NCBI GenBank assembly: GCA_963773835.1
Contig: CAVZCQ010000001.1
Coordinates: 1,528,919 to 1,592,918, forward strand
DNA: 64,000 nt
Direction: 5' to 3'
DNA from: JOPF136 sp963773835
GTDB taxonomy: Bacteria; Acidobacteriota; Terriglobia; Acidiferrales; UBA7541
Part shown: positions 7,959 through 16,152 of the stretch, piece after piece
How positions within the stretch are numbered: the stretch's first letter is position 1
How the letters are laid out: the number at the start of each line of letters is the position of its first letter
Program-made: the position numbers and the translations under genes
Notes under the pieces: model-generated
Told to the model about the DNA's origin: nothing
Seen by the model: the letters and a program-made list of their open reading frames with translations, nothing else
Database searches by the model: none

Positions 7959-8596
7959 GGCGGGGGCGGTTGGCCGCGGCGCGAGCCGCGCGCAGCGCAG
8001 GGCTGTGGCTGGCGCTGGTGGCCGCCGCTGTGCTGTCTTCCGCGCGGGCGATCCCTGCCGCGATGCCGCAGAGTCCGGCCGGCGACCTGGTGTTTGAAGT
8101 GAATCCCGCGGATACGAAAGTGAATTTCACGCTGGGCGCGACGATGCACACAGTGCACGGAACGTTTCAACCGCTGCGCGGGCACATCGAGTACAGCGGG
8201 GCGACGGGCGCTCTTCGCGGAGAGATTGTAGTGGACGCGCCGAGCGGGGCGAGCGGAGACGCTTCGCGGGACAAAAAAATGCACGCGGAAGTTCTGGAGA
8301 GCGAGAAGTATCCTGCGATTGCGTTTCGTCTGGACCGGGTGGAGGGAAAACTCGCGGCTGCGGGCGAATCGGCCGTCGAGGTGCACGGGATCTTCTCGCT
8401 CCATGGCGCGGAACACGAGTTGACGGTGCCTGCGACGGTAAAACTCGACGGAAAAAACTGGACCGCGACAGTTCACTTCACCGTGCCATACGTGCAGTGG
8501 GGGCTGAAGAATCCGAGCGTCTTCTTTCTGCGCGTCAGCAAATCCGTGGACGTTGATATCGCTGCAACCGGAACGTTCGCGCCAGCGAGCCGGTAG
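7955..8596 (+). CDS. YceI-family periplasmic lipid-binding protein
   Basis: Encodes 213 aa from GTG 7955, which overlaps the preceding stop (GTGA). The signal peptide is long: a basic MRRGRLAAARAARSAG head, then a hydrophobic core ending ARAIPAA. The mature part follows the YceI pattern: FEVNPADTKVNFTLGATMHTV, HAEVLESEKYPAIAF, and a C-terminal DVDIAATGTF strand. YceI proteins are lipocalin-like barrels that bind polyisoprenoids. This suits the coupled geranylgeranyl-reductase-like enzyme upstream. Its 3' end overlaps the convergent HicB-like gene by about 60 bp. Confidence 0.85.
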   Translation: MRRGRLAAARAARSAGLWLALVAAAVLSSARAIPAAMPQSPAGDLVFEVNPADTKVNFTLGATMHTVHGTFQPLRGHIEYSGATGALRGEIVVDAPSGASGDASRDKKMHAEVLESEKYPAIAFRLDRVEGKLAAAGESAVEVHGIFSLHGAEHELTVPATVKLDGKNWTATVHFTVPYVQWGLKNPSVFFLRVSKSVDVDIAATGTFAPASR

Positions 8597-8801
8597 GGCG
8601 AGTTTTCTCTTTGCGACTGCGGCGCGTTGGGGCCGCTGCCGGGAATTCTTCGAGATAGAGCTCGGTCGCTTCTCTCAGGTTGGCAATCGCCTCGCGCTGG
8701 GTCCCTCCTTGGCTCACCGTCCCGACTTCCAGGCAGCCAGCAACCCAGTGGTTGCCCTCCCTGTGAAGCACGGCAGTCGCGGTTGCTAGAGAGCGAGTCA
8801 T
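8535..8801 (-). CDS. Orphan HicB-like antitoxin-family protein
   Basis: Encodes 88 aa from ATG 8801, supported by GGAG 7 nt upstream; a GTG at 8807 would overlap the ribA stop as GTGA. The pattern TAVLHREGNHWVAGCLEVGTVSQG followed by REAIANLREATELYLEEFP is the HicB partial RNase-H fold. HicB proteins neutralise HicA toxins, but no HicA (about 60 aa, dsRBD fold) was found on either side. The tail after EEFP is basic and runs 62 bp into the convergent YceI gene, so the C-terminus may have been altered. Probably a solitary HicB-like protein read through from ribA. Confidence 0.7.
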   Translation of the reverse strand: MTRSLATATAVLHREGNHWVAGCLEVGTVSQGGTQREAIANLREATELYLEEFPAAAPTRRSRKEKTRPTGSLARTFRLQRYQRPRIC

Positions 8802-8803
8802 GC

Positions 8804-9445
8804 TCACACTCCGGCCAGCAGGTGGCCGAGTTTTCTCTTCTTGGTTTGCAGGTAGCCGCGCGAGCGGCGGGAGACGCGGGGCTGGCAGGGGACGCGTTCG
8901 ACGACGCGGATACCGTTGGCTTCGAGCTGGCGCACTTTTTCGGGGTTGTTGGAGAGCAGACGCACGGAGCGGATGCCGAGTTTGCGGAGGACGGCGGCGG
9001 TGAACGTGTAATCGCGAGCGTCAGCGGAGAATCCCAATTCCTCGTTGGCTTCCACCGTGTCGCGTCCCAGATCCTGCAGCTCGTAGGCCTTCAGCTTGTT
9101 CATCAGGCCGATGCCGCGGCCCTCCTGCGGCAAATAGAGCAGCACGCCGGCGCGCGCGCGGCCGATCCTGCGGAGCGACAACTCGAGCTGGGCACGGCAA
9201 TCGCAGCGTTCGGAGCACAGCACGTCGCCGGTGAGGCATTGGGAGTGGATGCGCACCAGCGGCGCAGGCGCACGTGCGGGGTCGCCGCGGAGCAGGACGA
9301 CGGCGCTCTCATCCGAGCCGCGTCCTTCGACGCCGAGAATCGTGAACCGGCCGAACCGGGAGGGCAACTTTGCACGCGCGACGACGCGCGGGATAGAGCG
9401 GGACGCGCGGCGGGGCGGTTGCTTCCGGGATGTTTTTCCACGCAT
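8804..9445 (-). CDS. ribA: GTP cyclohydrolase II
   Basis: Encodes 213 aa, the usual length for a stand-alone RibA. It opens the imidazole ring of GTP to give the first riboflavin intermediate. Visible motifs: the zinc-binding CLTGDVLCSERCDC at about residues 69-82, the GTP-contacting YLPQEGRGIGL, and LLSNNPEKVRQLEANG. It is not fused to RibB. The C-terminal QPRVSRRSRGYLQTKKRKLGH is typical. It overlaps the HicB-like gene downstream. A TATAAT hexamer only 14 bp before the ATG suggests a very short or absent leader. Confidence 0.92.
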   Translation of the reverse strand: MRGKTSRKQPPRRASRSIPRVVARAKLPSRFGRFTILGVEGRGSDESAVVLLRGDPARAPAPLVRIHSQCLTGDVLCSERCDCRAQLELSLRRIGRARAGVLLYLPQEGRGIGLMNKLKAYELQDLGRDTVEANEELGFSADARDYTFTAAVLRKLGIRSVRLLSNNPEKVRQLEANGIRVVERVPCQPRVSRRSRGYLQTKKRKLGHLLAGV

Positions 9446-9458
9446 AGAGAAAACGGCA

Positions 9459-9464
9459 ATTATA
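9459..9464 (-). promoter_or_regulatory. Consensus -10 box for ribA, near-leaderless
   Basis: On the minus strand TATAAT is followed by 13 nt and the ribA ATG, which would give a leader of about 7 nt. There is no ribosome site before ribA, consistent with near-leaderless translation. No convincing -35 element was seen, so the site is a candidate only. Confidence 0.45.
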
Positions 9465-9571
9465 GCAGGGCGCGCCTTTACACTCCCGGTTGGGTGGGCT
9501 AATTTAGGTTCGGCGCGTTCGTGCAGGCAGGAGCAGGGGATTGCCGCCGTTTTGGCGCCGAAAACTCTCGA

Positions 9572-10888
9572 ATGGGAATCCTTTCCATCAAAGAACTGCT
9601 GCTGACGCTGTTCTTCAAAATGGGACTGGCGGCGTCGCTGGCGGCCTTGCTGGCGCGCTCCGCCACCTTCCGGAAGGTCCTGTACACGGAGCAGCGGGAC
9701 TCGGACGAGAAAGTGCGGTTGATGCTGTTCTTCACGCCGCCGCTGGCCGCGGGAGTGATGCTGCGGCTGCTGGGGTATCCGTTCGCGGACCTGACGCTGG
9801 AAGGGGCGTTCGTGCTGGGCCTATTGGGCGGGCGCGTGCCGGGAGTGCTGGGCGGCGCGATCGTGAGCCTGCCGGCGTTCTTCAATCACGAATGGCTCTC
9901 GACGCCGATTGCGGCCCTCGCTGGTGTGCTGGGGGGAATGATCCGGCAGTCCATGCCGAACACGGAGGCGGTGTGGAACCTGGGGCCATTCACGTTTGTG
10001 GGCGTGCCGCGATACTTGTGGCGCTGGGCGCGCGGGCGCGAACTGGAGAAACACTGGGAGATGCTGGCGCTGGCGGGCATCGTGGCGCTGGAACTGGGTA
10101 GGCAGGCGCTGGCCGCGGCTGTGCACGGCAAATGGCTGTTCTATTTTGCGGCGCAGGGCCAGTGGGCGATGATGCCGCAGGTGTTCGCCTCGATGATCGC
10201 GGTGGCGGCGCCGATCAAAATCTGGAACACGATCCGTGTGGAAGCGAACCTGGAAGAGCACCAGCAGATGCTGCTGCGGGCGCGGATGGACGCGCTGTCG
10301 AACCAGATCAACCCGCACTTCCTGTTCAACACGCTGAATACCGTGTCGGCGCTGGTGCGCACGGACCCGGATATGGCGCGCGACGTGGTGCTCAAACTTT
10401 CCAACATTCTCCGGCGTCTATTACGGCAGCAGGAAAACTTTGTGCCATTGCGGGAGGAGCTGCATTTTGTGGACGACTACCTGGACATCGAGGCGGCGCG
10501 CGCCGGGCGCGACAAACTGGAAATCGCCAAGGACATCGACGAGAACTCGCTGGACATCTTCGTGCCCGCGATGCTGCTGCAGCCCATCGTGGAGAACGCC
10601 ATCCGCCACGGGCTGGCGCCGAAACTGGAAGGCGGGGTGATCACCATCCGCACGGCGCTGGAGGACGGCCGGTTGCGCATCGTGGTGGAGGACAACGGCC
10701 TGGGGATGACGGAGGCGCGTCTGGCGCGGGTGCACGAGGAGGGCATCGGCATGTCCAACGTGCAGGCGCGGCTCAGACTTCTCTATGGCGACGATTTCCG
10801 ATTTGAGATCGCGAGCCGGCTCGGGGAGGGCACGACGGTGCGCATTGAAGTGCCGGAACTCGTCTCTGAGTTACCGGCAGTCTCCTGA
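9572..10888 (+). CDS. LytS/YehU-type membrane sensor histidine kinase
   Basis: Encodes 438 aa from ATG 9572 (frame open to 9521). The first 210 residues contain several hydrophobic segments, as in the 5TM LytS sensor. The kinase half follows the His_kinase family: NQINPHFLFNTLNTVSALV with the phospho-accepting His, a PLREELHFVDDYLDIEAAR helix, LLQPIVENAIRHGLAP as N-box, and DNGLGM plus GIGMSNVQARL as G-boxes. Such kinases pair with LytTR response regulators, but none is adjacent, so the partner must be elsewhere. The closing residues run directly into a small membrane protein gene. Confidence 0.87.
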   Translation: MGILSIKELLLTLFFKMGLAASLAALLARSATFRKVLYTEQRDSDEKVRLMLFFTPPLAAGVMLRLLGYPFADLTLEGAFVLGLLGGRVPGVLGGAIVSLPAFFNHEWLSTPIAALAGVLGGMIRQSMPNTEAVWNLGPFTFVGVPRYLWRWARGRELEKHWEMLALAGIVALELGRQALAAAVHGKWLFYFAAQGQWAMMPQVFASMIAVAAPIKIWNTIRVEANLEEHQQMLLRARMDALSNQINPHFLFNTLNTVSALVRTDPDMARDVVLKLSNILRRLLRQQENFVPLREELHFVDDYLDIEAARAGRDKLEIAKDIDENSLDIFVPAMLLQPIVENAIRHGLAPKLEGGVITIRTALEDGRLRIVVEDNGLGMTEARLARVHEEGIGMSNVQARLRLLYGDDFRFEIASRLGEGTTVRIEVPELVSELPAVS

Positions 10889-10902
10889 GGGCCGGGGAAG
10901 GG

Positions 10903-11526
10903 ATGGGCTACTGCCTGAACTGCGGCGCGGAAGACCCGTCGGAGCCGTGCGGGCTGTGCGGGCTGACCGGACAGCTCGCCGCGTTCGTGTTCCGGCGGCG
11001 GCTGGTTTATCTGACGGCAATCTTCCTGCTGGGGACGGTGGCGTTCCTGGCGGCGACGCAGTTCTACCCGCCGCTGGAACTGGACCAAATGCTGGTGTTT
11101 CTGGGCGCGGTGGCGGCGGCTGCGCTGGTGCTGGCCATCGTGATCGACCAGCGCGCGCGGCGCGGCATGGCGCTCGAAGCCCTGCGGCGCGTTTTTCGCG
11201 GTCTGCTGCCGCTTCCCTGGATGCTGAGTGTGATGCTGTTGGTGAACGGGTGGTTCGACCATTCTCCTCCGGCCATTGCTGTGACTCACGTGGTCTCGAA
11301 GTTCACCATGCCCGGGCTGGTGCGCCCGCACCGGCTGATTGTGCGTTCGTGGCGGCCGGATGGCCGGCTGGAGCGGCTAGCGGTGGATGAAGACGACTAC
11401 TCGCGCTTCAGTCCCGGCGACACGGTGGACGTGCGCGTGGCTCCGGGGCTCGTGGGCATTCCCTGGGTGTACTCGGTGTTGCGGCACGAGCCGGGCTATT
11501 CCATCCGGGGCCACGCGGCGAACTGA
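10903..11526 (+). CDS. Membrane protein with N-terminal zinc-ribbon-like Cys cluster
   Basis: Encodes 207 aa and is not recognised as a named family. It starts YCLNCGAEDPSEPCGLCG, four Cys in two pairs, suggesting a small zinc ribbon. Two or three hydrophobic segments follow (about residues 35-55, 65-85 and 105-120). The C-terminal region, from about residue 130, looks like a soluble beta-rich domain. It lies 14 bp downstream of the histidine kinase and is probably co-transcribed, so a role in the same signal pathway is possible. Confidence 0.65.
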   Translation: MGYCLNCGAEDPSEPCGLCGLTGQLAAFVFRRRLVYLTAIFLLGTVAFLAATQFYPPLELDQMLVFLGAVAAAALVLAIVIDQRARRGMALEALRRVFRGLLPLPWMLSVMLLVNGWFDHSPPAIAVTHVVSKFTMPGLVRPHRLIVRSWRPDGRLERLAVDEDDYSRFSPGDTVDVRVAPGLVGIPWVYSVLRHEPGYSIRGHAAN

Positions 11527-11542
11527 GGCGGCGGCAGGCCAG

Positions 11543-11746
11543 CTATTTTCGCAGGCTGATGAGGGATGGGTCGGCGTCGTACCCCTCGTCCTGCACCGTC
11601 TTTTGGGCCGCGGCGCGAAGCGTCTGGTCGTCGGCGTCGCGGCGGGCATCGAACCGACGCCGGATTACCTCATCGCCGTTCACGATTCGGACCAGCCACT
11701 TGGACTTTTCGGATTCCCAGGAAACTTCCACACTATCTGGGCGCAT
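11543..11746 (-). CDS. Conserved small hypothetical protein
   Basis: Encodes 67 aa. ATG 11746 is chosen because a perfect AGGAGG lies 5 nt upstream; the GTG two codons earlier would overlap that site. The sequence begins MRPDSVEVSWESEKSKWLV and is acidic and basic in alternation, with no Cys and no membrane segment. It looks like a small cytoplasmic beta-hairpin plus helix protein. Convergent with the membrane protein gene, 16 bp apart. No function can be given. Confidence 0.6.
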   Translation of the reverse strand: MRPDSVEVSWESEKSKWLVRIVNGDEVIRRRFDARRDADDQTLRAAAQKTVQDEGYDADPSLISLRK

Positions 11747-11950
11747 CGTCACCTCCTGGTCCCGGCTTCAGGGAATTGTAGTCCAACTCCGCGCCCTCGG
11801 AGTACATCGCAGAGCCCCACGGTCTGGTTACGCGACAGGGGCACGCAAGAGCGCCTGAGGGCCGTCAAAGCACATGGATCGGGAACGACGCGCAGGCGTG
11901 CTGTCTCTGCTAGAGTAATGCCGGTCCGGCGAGGAGACGGGGCTGGACTA

Positions 11951-11977
11951 GAGTCACATTCGAAATCGAAGTGACTC
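11951..11977. promoter_or_regulatory. Strong hairpin in the leader of the universal stress gene
   Basis: GAGTCAC, a bulged A, TTCG, an AAAT loop, then CGAA and GTGACTC: an 11-bp stem with one bulge. It ends 35 nt before ATG 12013. It may be an operator or an mRNA leader structure. The rest of the gap back to 11747 shows nothing recognisable. Confidence 0.45.
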
Positions 11978-12012
11978 GGCGGAACGACCGACCATCGCAA
12001 ACGAGGTGTCGT

Positions 12013-12912
12013 ATGCCGGAAGCAGCGGGGCGAGCAGCAGGATTATCGGATGCCATTCCCTCATTCCGGCGAATCCTCCTGGCCACGGATTTCTCCGTCC
12101 GCTCCGCCGCAGCCGTACCCTTTGCCCGCAGGCTGGCTCAGTTTTATGACGCGAACCTCGTGGTGGTCCACGTGATTGCCGCGGAGGCGGAGGTCGACGG
12201 TGAGAGGCCAACTCAGGAGGAGATGGACGCCGCACGAGACGAGGCACAAACGCAATTGCGAGAGTTTATCGCCGAGAACCCATTCGGCCAGGTTCCGTAC
12301 GAGACGGTGGTTGGCCGGGGACCGGTATGGGAGGTTTTTGCGCCGCTGGTGGAGGAAAAGCACGTTGATCTGATCGTCCTCGGCACCCACGGCTGGAGCG
12401 GAGTGGGAAAGCTGCTGATGGGTTCGGTGGCACAACGCATCTTCAGCCTGGCGCCCTGCCCCGTGCTGAGCGTTTCGCCCAGGGCCCACAAATCCTGGAA
12501 CGCAGACGGCAGGCTCGCAAGGATTCTCTACGCCACAAACTTCTCTTCGGCTTCGCTCAAGGCGCTGCCGTATGCGCTCTCGCTGGCGAAGGTGAGCGGC
12601 GCCGAACTGCTGCTGTTGCACGCGCCATCAGCGTCCGAGGCCGTTTCCGCCGAAATCGTGCAGGGATACCACCAACACCTGAACGCGCTGATTCCTGCGG
12701 AAGAGAGAAGCTGGTGCAAGTCCGACACGCTGGTGATGGCCGGGGAGGCTGACCGGGAGATCCTGGAGGCGGCCGAACGGAACGCCGTGGACGTGATTGT
12801 GATGGGCGCGCATGCCGTGGAAGGATCGCTTTCCTCGTTCCAGGTACCGTTATCGACGGCCTACCGTGTGGTGGCGCACGCGCCCTGCCCGGTTCTGCGC
12901 GTGCGGGGTTGA
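12013..12912 (+). CDS. Tandem universal stress protein (two UspA domains)
   Basis: Encodes 299 aa from ATG 12013, preceded by GAGGTG 4 nt upstream; the frame is open to 11971. Two UspA folds lie in tandem. The first is about residues 14-155, with ILLATDFSVRSAAAVPFARR and the ATP-binding VLGTHGWSGVGKLLMGSVAQ. The second is about 165-297, with ILYATNFSSASLKALPYAL and VMGAHAVEGSLSSFQVPLS. The G-2x-G-9x-G(S/T) nucleotide signature is clear in the first domain and degenerate in the second. Cytoplasmic stress or energy-status protein; monocistronic. Confidence 0.85.
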   Translation: MPEAAGRAAGLSDAIPSFRRILLATDFSVRSAAAVPFARRLAQFYDANLVVVHVIAAEAEVDGERPTQEEMDAARDEAQTQLREFIAENPFGQVPYETVVGRGPVWEVFAPLVEEKHVDLIVLGTHGWSGVGKLLMGSVAQRIFSLAPCPVLSVSPRAHKSWNADGRLARILYATNFSSASLKALPYALSLAKVSGAELLLLHAPSASEAVSAEIVQGYHQHLNALIPAEERSWCKSDTLVMAGEADREILEAAERNAVDVIVMGAHAVEGSLSSFQVPLSTAYRVVAHAPCPVLRVRG

Positions 12913-12959
12913 AAAGGCCTTGATCGGGCGGCCGATTGTGGCCGCCCGGCACCCACAGC

Positions 12960-12987
12960 TTGAAATCAATAAGTCCGGTGGTATGCT
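12960..12987 (+). promoter_or_regulatory. Candidate sigma70 promoter of the liv operon
   Basis: TTGAAA, 16 bp, TATGCT. The predicted start is about 25 nt before the livK ATG, and the leader carries a very strong G-rich ribosome site (GGGGGAGGGGGG). The position and single-gene distance make this the most likely operon promoter. Confidence 0.5.
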
Positions 12988-13018
12988 CCTACCGAATCTA
13001 GGGGGAGGGGGGTGAACT

Positions 13019-14224
13019 ATGAAGCGTCTCGTTGTGCTTATTTTCCTGCTGTCCCTGGTTCTGGTTCCGTCGAGCTTTGCCCAGCAGACCATCGTCATCG
13101 GATTCACGGTTTCCAAGACCGGGGCCATGAACGTGGACTCGCTGGAGCAATACCGCGGGTTCGAGCTGTGGCGGGATGAAGTGAACGCCGCGGGCGGCAT
13201 CAAGGCAGGCGGAAAGAGCTATCAGCTCAAATTCGTGAACTACGACGACGAGTCGAACTCGAAGCGCGTGCAGCAGCTCTACTCGCGGATGATCCTGGAG
13301 GAGAAGGCGGATTTCCTGTTCAGCCCGTACTCGTCAAGCCTGACGGCTACGGCCGCGGTGGTGACGGAGCAATACGGCAAGATCATGCTGACCACGGGCG
13401 CGGCGGAAGAGAAGACCTACAAACTGGGCAATCATTATCTGTTCCAGATGTTCACGCCGGCATCGCAGTACCTGACGGTCGCGCTGGACGCTTTGAAAAG
13501 CAAGGATCCAAAAGCGGCGGTTGCCTTCGTGTACGAGGACTCTTCGTTCTCCGTCGCGGTTGCGACGCCGGCCAAAGCGTACGCCCAGCAACTGGGGTTC
13601 AACGTGGTTTTCAGCGAGCCGTACACTCCCAACACGACGGACTTCAGCCCGATCCTCGATAAGCTGATCGCGTCCAAAGCAACCGTATTGCTCGGAGGCG
13701 GCCATTACACGGACGGGTCAACGCTGGCGCGGCAGCTCTATGGCCGCAAAGCGGCCCTGAAGATGATCACGCTGCTGGTGGCTCCGGACAGCCCGCAGTG
13801 GGTGGAGCTGGGCGACGCGGGGCTGGGCGTGATGGTTCCGTCGCAGTGGGAACCGCAGTCCACCTTCAAGACACAGTTCGGGGCGAGCGGAGCCCAATTT
13901 GAAAAGGCTTACACGGCGAAGTACAACGCCCCTCCCAGCTATGAATCGGCGGGTGGATACGCATGCGGTCTGATCCTGCAACGAGCCATCGAAAAGGCGG
14001 GGGGAATCGACACGGCCAAGGTGGCGCAGGCGCTGGACGAAACCGACGTCACGACGTTTTACGGGCACACGAAATTCGCCACCGCGCCGAACGAGCACGG
14101 GCTGCAGACCGGACACTCGATGGTCCTGGCCCAATGGCAGAAGGACAAGAGCGGGAAGCCGGAAAAACAGGTGGTCTGGCCGCTGGCTGCCAAGAGCGCC
14201 AACATGGTCTATCCGATTCACTGA
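13019..14224 (+). CDS. livK: Branched-chain amino-acid ABC transporter substrate-binding protein
   Basis: Encodes 401 aa. The signal peptide is MKRLVVLIFLLSLVLVPSSFAQ. The mature part begins TIVIGFTVSKTGAMN and has the type I periplasmic-binding fold of the leucine-binding family (NAAGGIKAGGKSYQLKFVNYD, LFSPYSSSLTATAAVVTEQYG). It delivers ligand to the membrane complex encoded by the next four genes. The family also includes amide and urea binders, so substrate is not certain. A hairpin follows the stop, which would let the binding protein be made in excess over the permeases. Confidence 0.9.
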   Translation: MKRLVVLIFLLSLVLVPSSFAQQTIVIGFTVSKTGAMNVDSLEQYRGFELWRDEVNAAGGIKAGGKSYQLKFVNYDDESNSKRVQQLYSRMILEEKADFLFSPYSSSLTATAAVVTEQYGKIMLTTGAAEEKTYKLGNHYLFQMFTPASQYLTVALDALKSKDPKAAVAFVYEDSSFSVAVATPAKAYAQQLGFNVVFSEPYTPNTTDFSPILDKLIASKATVLLGGGHYTDGSTLARQLYGRKAALKMITLLVAPDSPQWVELGDAGLGVMVPSQWEPQSTFKTQFGASGAQFEKAYTAKYNAPPSYESAGGYACGLILQRAIEKAGGIDTAKVAQALDETDVTTFYGHTKFATAPNEHGLQTGHSMVLAQWQKDKSGKPEKQVVWPLAAKSANMVYPIH

Positions 14225-14227
14225 GGA

Positions 14228-14248
14228 AATTGCAGCGCCGCGGCAATT
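14228..14248 (+). terminator. Intercistronic hairpin between livK and livH
   Basis: AATTGC (14228-14233) and GCAATT (14243-14248) pair around a GC-rich loop, just after the livK stop. Hairpins here commonly stabilise or attenuate transcripts so that the binding protein outnumbers the transporter. Confidence 0.45.
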
Positions 14249-14329
14249 GCACCCATTCGAGGCAACGCGGCTGAACGCGCGAAGTCGAGCGGCACAGACG
14301 CAAGAGCGGATGGGTGCGCAGGGTGAGAT

Positions 14330-15190
14330 GTGTCCGGCATTCTAGCCTCCATGATCGATGGGCTGCTGGTGGGTTCCGTCTATGGATTGGCCGCCATGGG
14401 CCTGAGTTTGATCTGGGGGGTGATGAATGTGATCAATCTCACCCACGGGGCGATGATCGCGCTGGGCATGTTCGGAATGTACCTTCTGTTCAGCGCCACG
14501 GCCACCAACCCGTACATCCTGCTGATTCCGGTAATCGGGGCGGGCTTGATCCTCGGCATCGTGGTGTATTGGGTGGCGATCCACTGGGTGATCGGGCGGC
14601 CGATGCTGATGAGCCTGCTTTCCACCTTTGCCGTGAACATGATGATCATTGGAATCGGCACGGCGGTGTGGACCACGAGCCCGTACAACGTCAACTTCAA
14701 CCTGCCGGGCATCACCATCGGAAGCTACACATTCACGGGGAACCACATTGCAGCGGCAATCGCGGCCGTAATTATCGCGCTGGCGCTGGACCTGTTCCTG
14801 CGGCGCACGCGGCAGGGAAAAGCGATCCGGGCGGTGTCCGACAATCGTGAAGCCGCCGAACTGATGGGGATTTCCTCGACGTCGGTTCTGGCCGTGGCGT
14901 TTGGGATCGGAATCGCGCTGGCGGTGGCCTCGGGCGCGCTGGTGTCGACGTTGTTTCCGTTCACCATTCTTTCCGGTGCGGTGTACCAACTGAAAAGCTT
15001 CGTGGTCACGGTGCTGGCGGGGCTGGGGAAACCGATGGGCGCACTGGTGGCCGGGGTGCTGCTGGGACTGCTGGAAGGCGTGGTGACTCCGTTTATCGCC
15101 GCCAGTTGGATACCGTTGATCGAATTTACTCTGTTCGTGGTGGTGCTGGTCGCCTTCCCGCGGGGGATTTTCGGGAAGGTTGCGGCATGA
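14330..15190 (+). CDS. livH: Branched-chain amino-acid ABC transporter permease
   Basis: Encodes 286 aa from GTG 14330. Eight or so membrane helices, beginning MIDGLLVGSVYGLAAMGLSLIWGVMNVINLTHG, which is the LivH signature with its NLTHGA motif. RQGKAIRAVSDNREAAELMGI is the cytoplasmic coupling (EAA-type) loop that contacts the ATPases. It forms the inner-membrane channel together with LivM. Its stop overlaps the livM start (ATGA). Confidence 0.9.
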   Translation: MSGILASMIDGLLVGSVYGLAAMGLSLIWGVMNVINLTHGAMIALGMFGMYLLFSATATNPYILLIPVIGAGLILGIVVYWVAIHWVIGRPMLMSLLSTFAVNMMIIGIGTAVWTTSPYNVNFNLPGITIGSYTFTGNHIAAAIAAVIIALALDLFLRRTRQGKAIRAVSDNREAAELMGISSTSVLAVAFGIGIALAVASGALVSTLFPFTILSGAVYQLKSFVVTVLAGLGKPMGALVAGVLLGLLEGVVTPFIAASWIPLIEFTLFVVVLVAFPRGIFGKVAA

Positions 15191-16152
15191 TCCTGCGGCG
15201 TCCCTCCTTCTGGCTGATCCTGATCTTATCTGCGTCGTTCATCTACCTGCCGCTGCGCGGGAACAACGTGCCGCTGCGCGAGGACCTGATCCTGGTGGCG
15301 GTGGCCATCATCCTGTCCAGCAACCTGAACCTGATGATCGGATATACCGGGTACGTAAACTTCGGTCACATCGTCTTTTACGGCCTGGGAGGTTACATCG
15401 GGCTATACCTGACGACGGTGCGCGGGTGGAATCTGGTGCTGGCGGCGCTGACGGCGGGCGTGGCGGTGAGTTTTCTCGCGCTGCTGTTCGGGCTGGGGAT
15501 TCTACGATTGCGCGGCGCCTACTTCGCGCTGGCCACCATCGGGGTTCTCGAGGCGGTGCAGGCGTTCGTCATCAATTTCGACTCGTGGGGCCGCTCGACC
15601 GGCATGTATCTGTCCTTCGAGTCCTACCAGTCGTGGGGCGGCGCGATGCGCGCCCTGTGGATCGATTATTTCCTGATTATCGGGATCATGGCGCTGTCGC
15701 TGATCCTGAGCCTGCGAATCAAGATTTCGAAGTTCGGATTGGGTTTGTTCGCCATCCGGGAGAACGAGGACGCCGCGGCCGTGCTCGGAGTGAACACAAC
15801 GGTTTACAAGGCGATCGTGTACAGCGTGTCGGCATTCCTTCCGGCGGTTGCCGGTGCGTTGATGTTTTTCAAGAACGGGATGATCGATCCTTTTGTGGCC
15901 TTCGAATTCATGCTCTCGCTGGAAGGAATCGTGATGCTGATGCTCGGCGGGCAGGGCTCGGTGACCGGCGCGGCGCTGGGCGCGGGAGTGTACGAGTGGT
16001 TGCGATCGTACCTGCTGACCTCGCCGAAGCTGTCGGACTTCCAACTGGTGATTGCGGGAGGGCTGCTGCTGGTGGTGGTGCTGTTTGCGCCGGGCGGGCT
16101 GATCGGGTGGGTGTACCGGCTGGTGCCGCGGTCGCGCGAGGTGATCGAATGA
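15187..16152 (+). CDS. livM: Branched-chain amino-acid ABC transporter permease
   Basis: Encodes 321 aa. The start at ATG 15187 overlaps the livH stop (ATGA); the frame is open to 15106, but that part lies inside livH. Membrane protein with about 8-9 helices. Family motifs: NLNLMIGYTGYVNFGHIVFYGLGGY and the coupling loop FGLGLFAIRENEDAAAVLGVN. Partner of LivH in the inner membrane. The stop overlaps livG by ATGA. Confidence 0.9.
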   Translation: MILRRPSFWLILILSASFIYLPLRGNNVPLREDLILVAVAIILSSNLNLMIGYTGYVNFGHIVFYGLGGYIGLYLTTVRGWNLVLAALTAGVAVSFLALLFGLGILRLRGAYFALATIGVLEAVQAFVINFDSWGRSTGMYLSFESYQSWGGAMRALWIDYFLIIGIMALSLILSLRIKISKFGLGLFAIRENEDAAAVLGVNTTVYKAIVYSVSAFLPAVAGALMFFKNGMIDPFVAFEFMLSLEGIVMLMLGGQGSVTGAALGAGVYEWLRSYLLTSPKLSDFQLVIAGGLLLVVVLFAPGGLIGWVYRLVPRSREVIE

